Assembly: GCF_014191375.1 (NCBI RefSeq) | Contig: NZ_JACHWN010000009.1 | Span: 62,001-126,000, forward strand | Direction of reading: 5' to 3' | Length of the DNA: 64,000 bases | From: Mesorhizobium sp. RMAD-H1 | GTDB taxonomy: Bacteria; Pseudomonadota; Alphaproteobacteria; Rhizobiales; Rhizobiaceae | Part shown: piece after piece, positions 62,392 through 64,000 of the stretch | How the letters are laid out: each line of letters begins with the position of its first letter | Position numbering within the stretch: the first letter of the stretch is position 1 | Made by a program: the position numbers and the translations under genes | Notes under the pieces: model-generated | What the model saw: only the letters and a program-made list of their open reading frames with translations | The model's database searches: none | What the model was told of the DNA's origin: nothing

Positions 62392-62964
62392 TTAACATCT
62401 TCCCCCATCCCACGCCGTCGCTGTCGCCGGTGCGATATGAAGCAGATCGACGGCGCGGCGGGCGATCTGCCTGATGATTTCGTCAATGTCCCTGGGCTTC
62501 AGGTAGAAGGCGGGGACGGGCGGCATGACGATGGCGCCCATCTCGGTCACCGCCGTCATCGTCCGCAGATGGCCCAGATGCAGCGGCGTCTCGCGGGCGA
62601 TCAGAATGAGCGGGCGGCGCTCCTTCAGATGCACATCCGCCGCCCGCACCAGAAGATTATCGGACAGCGAGTGGGCGATGGCCGAGAGCGTGCGCATGGA
62701 GCAGGGCGCGACGATCATGCCGTGGGTCGGGTTGGAGCCGGAGGCGATGGTTGCGCCGATATCGGCGGGATCGTGGCGGCGGATGGGCAGGGCGCTGATT
62801 TCGGCGAGGGCGTGGGGGCCGAGTTCCTCGGCGATCGTGCGTTCGGCGGCGTTCGAGATGACGAGATCGACGGATGCGCCGAGATTGAGCAACGTCCAGA
62901 CGATCTCGACCCCGATGGCCGCGCCAGAAGCGCCGCTGATGCCGACGACGATGCGGGCGGTCAT
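62392..62964 (-). CDS. ubiX: Flavin prenyltransferase UbiX
   Basis: Makes prenylated FMN, the cofactor of UbiD decarboxylases, for ubiquinone synthesis. 190 aa. The FMN-binding start is VVGISGASGAAIGVE. VAPCSMRTLSAIAHS and LILIARETPLHLGHLRTM are conserved, with MPPVPAFYLKP near the end. It follows ubiD on the same strand, separated by 235 bp of palindromic repeats. Confidence 0.94.
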   Translation of the reverse strand: MTARIVVGISGASGAAIGVEIVWTLLNLGASVDLVISNAAERTIAEELGPHALAEISALPIRRHDPADIGATIASGSNPTHGMIVAPCSMRTLSAIAHSLSDNLLVRAADVHLKERRPLILIARETPLHLGHLRTMTAVTEMGAIVMPPVPAFYLKPRDIDEIIRQIARRAVDLLHIAPATATAWDGGRC

Positions 62965-63013
62965 TTGAGGCTCGGAGTGTTTCGGGCTTCAGAGGGAAAT
63001 GCCGGCGTGGGGG

Positions 63014-63172
63014 AACCCCCCTCTGTCCTGCCGGACATCTCCCCCGCAAGGGGGGAGATCACGCCTTCATCAATGTTCCGTGCCAATCGCAAACGTCGCA
63101 GAATGGGTGATGATCGTCGTGCAAGCCAATCTCCCCCCTTGCGGGGGAGATGCCCGGCAGGGCAGAGGGGGG
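63014..63172. repeat. Paired inverted copies of a rhizobial palindromic repeat
   Basis: Two copies of a 44-bp element, 63016-63059 and 63129-63172, lie in opposite orientation about 70 bp apart and differ at two or three positions. Each contains its own hairpin (ATCTCCCCC and GGGGGAGAT). The sequence is of a type very common between genes in Mesorhizobium and relatives. A minus-strand frame across it (62961-63272) is a repeat artefact. Confidence 0.8.
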
Positions 63173-63199
63173 TGCCTCGGAGGGCACCTTGCGTTTCCA

Positions 63200-64000
63200 T
63201 CAAAATAGTAATGACCACAGCGCATCGACCTTCTTGATAACATCGGCAGACATAACAAGCGGCTTGCCCCATTCGCGTGTCGTCTCGCTGCCGATCTTGG
63301 TGGTGGCGTCGATGCCGAGCTTGCCGCCGAGGCCGGGTTCCGGCGAGGCGAAGTCGAGATAGTCGATGGGCGTGCGCTCCATCAGCATCAGATCGCGCGA
63401 CGGGTCGGCGCGGGTGGAGACGGCCCAGAGGATGTCCGCGCCGCTTCTCACATCGATGTCGTCATCGACGACGACAATGCCCTTGGTGTAGCTGAATTGC
63501 GGCAGCATGCCCCATAGCCCCGCCATCACCCGGCGCGCCTGGCCGGGATAGCGCTTCCTGATCGACACCACCGCCAGCCGGTAGGAGCAGGCGTCGGGCG
63601 GGAAGTGAATATCGGCGATTTCGGGCATCTGCTGGCGGATGAGCGGCACGGCGAGATGGTTCATCGCCTCGCCGATGACAGACGGCTCGTCGGGTGGCCG
63701 GCCGGTGAAGGTGGAGACATAGAGCGGGTTCTCGCGCGTTGTGATGGCCGTCACACGCATGATTGGGAAGCGCTCCACCTGGTTGTAATAGCCGGTATGG
63801 TCGCCATAAGGGCCTTCAGGGGCGGTTTGCGTCGCCGAGACCCAGCCTTCTATGACGATCTCGGCATCGGCAGGCGCCATCAGCGGCACGGTGACGGCAG
63901 GCGCAATGCGCGGGCGCTCGCCGCGAAGGAGGCCGGCAAAGCTCATCTCCGACAGGGTTTCGGGCAGCGGCAGCGTGGCGGCGAGCATGGTGGCGGGGTC
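63200..64000 (-). CDS. ubiD: UbiD-family decarboxylase, N-terminus beyond window
   Basis: C-terminal part (about 267 residues) of 3-polyprenyl-4-hydroxybenzoate decarboxylase, which uses prenylated FMN from UbiX. EGPYGDHTGYYN holds the conserved metal and active-site region. FTGRPPDEPSVIGEAMN, KGIVVVDDDIDVRSGADILWA and DPSRDL are typical of UbiD. The frame is open to base 64000, so the first half is missing. Only the stop end is seen here. Confidence 0.93.
   Translation of the reverse strand, partial: DPATMLAATLPLPETLSEMSFAGLLRGERPRIAPAVTVPLMAPADAEIVIEGWVSATQTAPEGPYGDHTGYYNQVERFPIMRVTAITTRENPLYVSTFTGRPPDEPSVIGEAMNHLAVPLIRQQMPEIADIHFPPDACSYRLAVVSIRKRYPGQARRVMAGLWGMLPQFSYTKGIVVVDDDIDVRSGADILWAVSTRADPSRDLMLMERTPIDYLDFASPEPGLGGKLGIDATTKIGSETTREWGKPLVMSADVIKKVDALWSLLF

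Noticed and set aside
62961-63272. 103-codon minus-strand frame between ubiD and ubiX
   Set aside because: It is made mostly of translated palindromic repeat (SPLAGEMSGRTEGG and similar), a known source of false genes in rhizobia.

Overview
The window looks like chromosomal DNA of an alphaproteobacterium of the order Hyphomicrobiales (Rhizobiales), in the Brucella/Ochrobactrum/Mesorhizobium neighbourhood. The clues are a short aa3-oxidase subunit IV gene directly before a split pntAA-pntAB-pntB transhydrogenase operon, a tetrameric sarcosine oxidase operon in soxBDAG order, a norEFCBQD cluster, an NnrR/FNR-type regulator, and intergenic palindromes of the kind scattered through rhizobial genomes. 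I see no rRNA, tRNA, CRISPR array, phage gene or insertion sequence. The sequence is GC-rich throughout, apart from an AT-rich leader near 7.2-7.45 kb.

Layout. 0-2.2 kb: two membrane subunits of a TRAP transporter (large subunit cut by the window edge). 2.6-7.1 kb: an SDR dehydrogenase and a fused indolepyruvate:ferredoxin oxidoreductase. 7.5-10.9 kb: a membrane GGDEF-EAL protein, a FeeM-like N-acyltransferase and a small DUF3096 protein. 11-14.6 kb: oxidase subunit IV and transhydrogenase. 14.7-20.3 kb (minus, then plus): acoABC-type thiamine-dependent acyloin dehydrogenase, a Rossmann-SAF oxidoreductase resembling DXR-like (DRL) enzymes, and a divergent HAD phosphatase. 20.4-22.1 kb: a MaoC hydratase and a membrane alpha/beta hydrolase. 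22.2-27.5 kb: soxBDAG. 27.8-30.4 kb: rpsU, a TPR lipoprotein, a VOC protein and an unknown protein. 30.7-37.6 kb: a complete glucitol-type PTS (gutM, IIC, IIBC, IIA, HPr-EI fusion), an unknown protein and a SorC-family regulator. 37.6-40.3 kb: metQNI methionine importer. 40.5-47.9 kb: a branched-chain-amino-acid-type ABC importer ending in a GMC oxidoreductase, with a divergent LysR regulator. 48-62.1 kb: a nitric oxide island (norEFCBQD, hemN, two DUF2249 proteins, two NnrS proteins, an oxidase-like membrane protein, a MIP18-type factor, a group III truncated haemoglobin, NnrR and pseudoazurin). 62.4-64 kb: ubiX and a partial ubiD.

How the genes may work together. The NO island makes a cytochrome c-dependent NO reductase and its maturation and protection factors. 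TTG-N8-CAA boxes in front of norE, norC, hemN, the oxidase-like gene and pseudoazurin/nnrR suggest one NnrR/FNR-type regulon, but no nitrite reductase is present here. The acyloin dehydrogenase, the DRL-like protein and the HAD phosphatase could form a pathway for a deoxy-ketose or a branched polyol. The glucitol-type PTS brings its own phosphoryl-transfer protein but no polyol-phosphate dehydrogenase, so its substrate is open and it could feed that pathway. The most unusual local features are an apparent one-base frameshift in a T6 run at the start of the first nnrS gene and a 32-bp near-perfect inverted repeat that includes the end of the HPr-EI gene.
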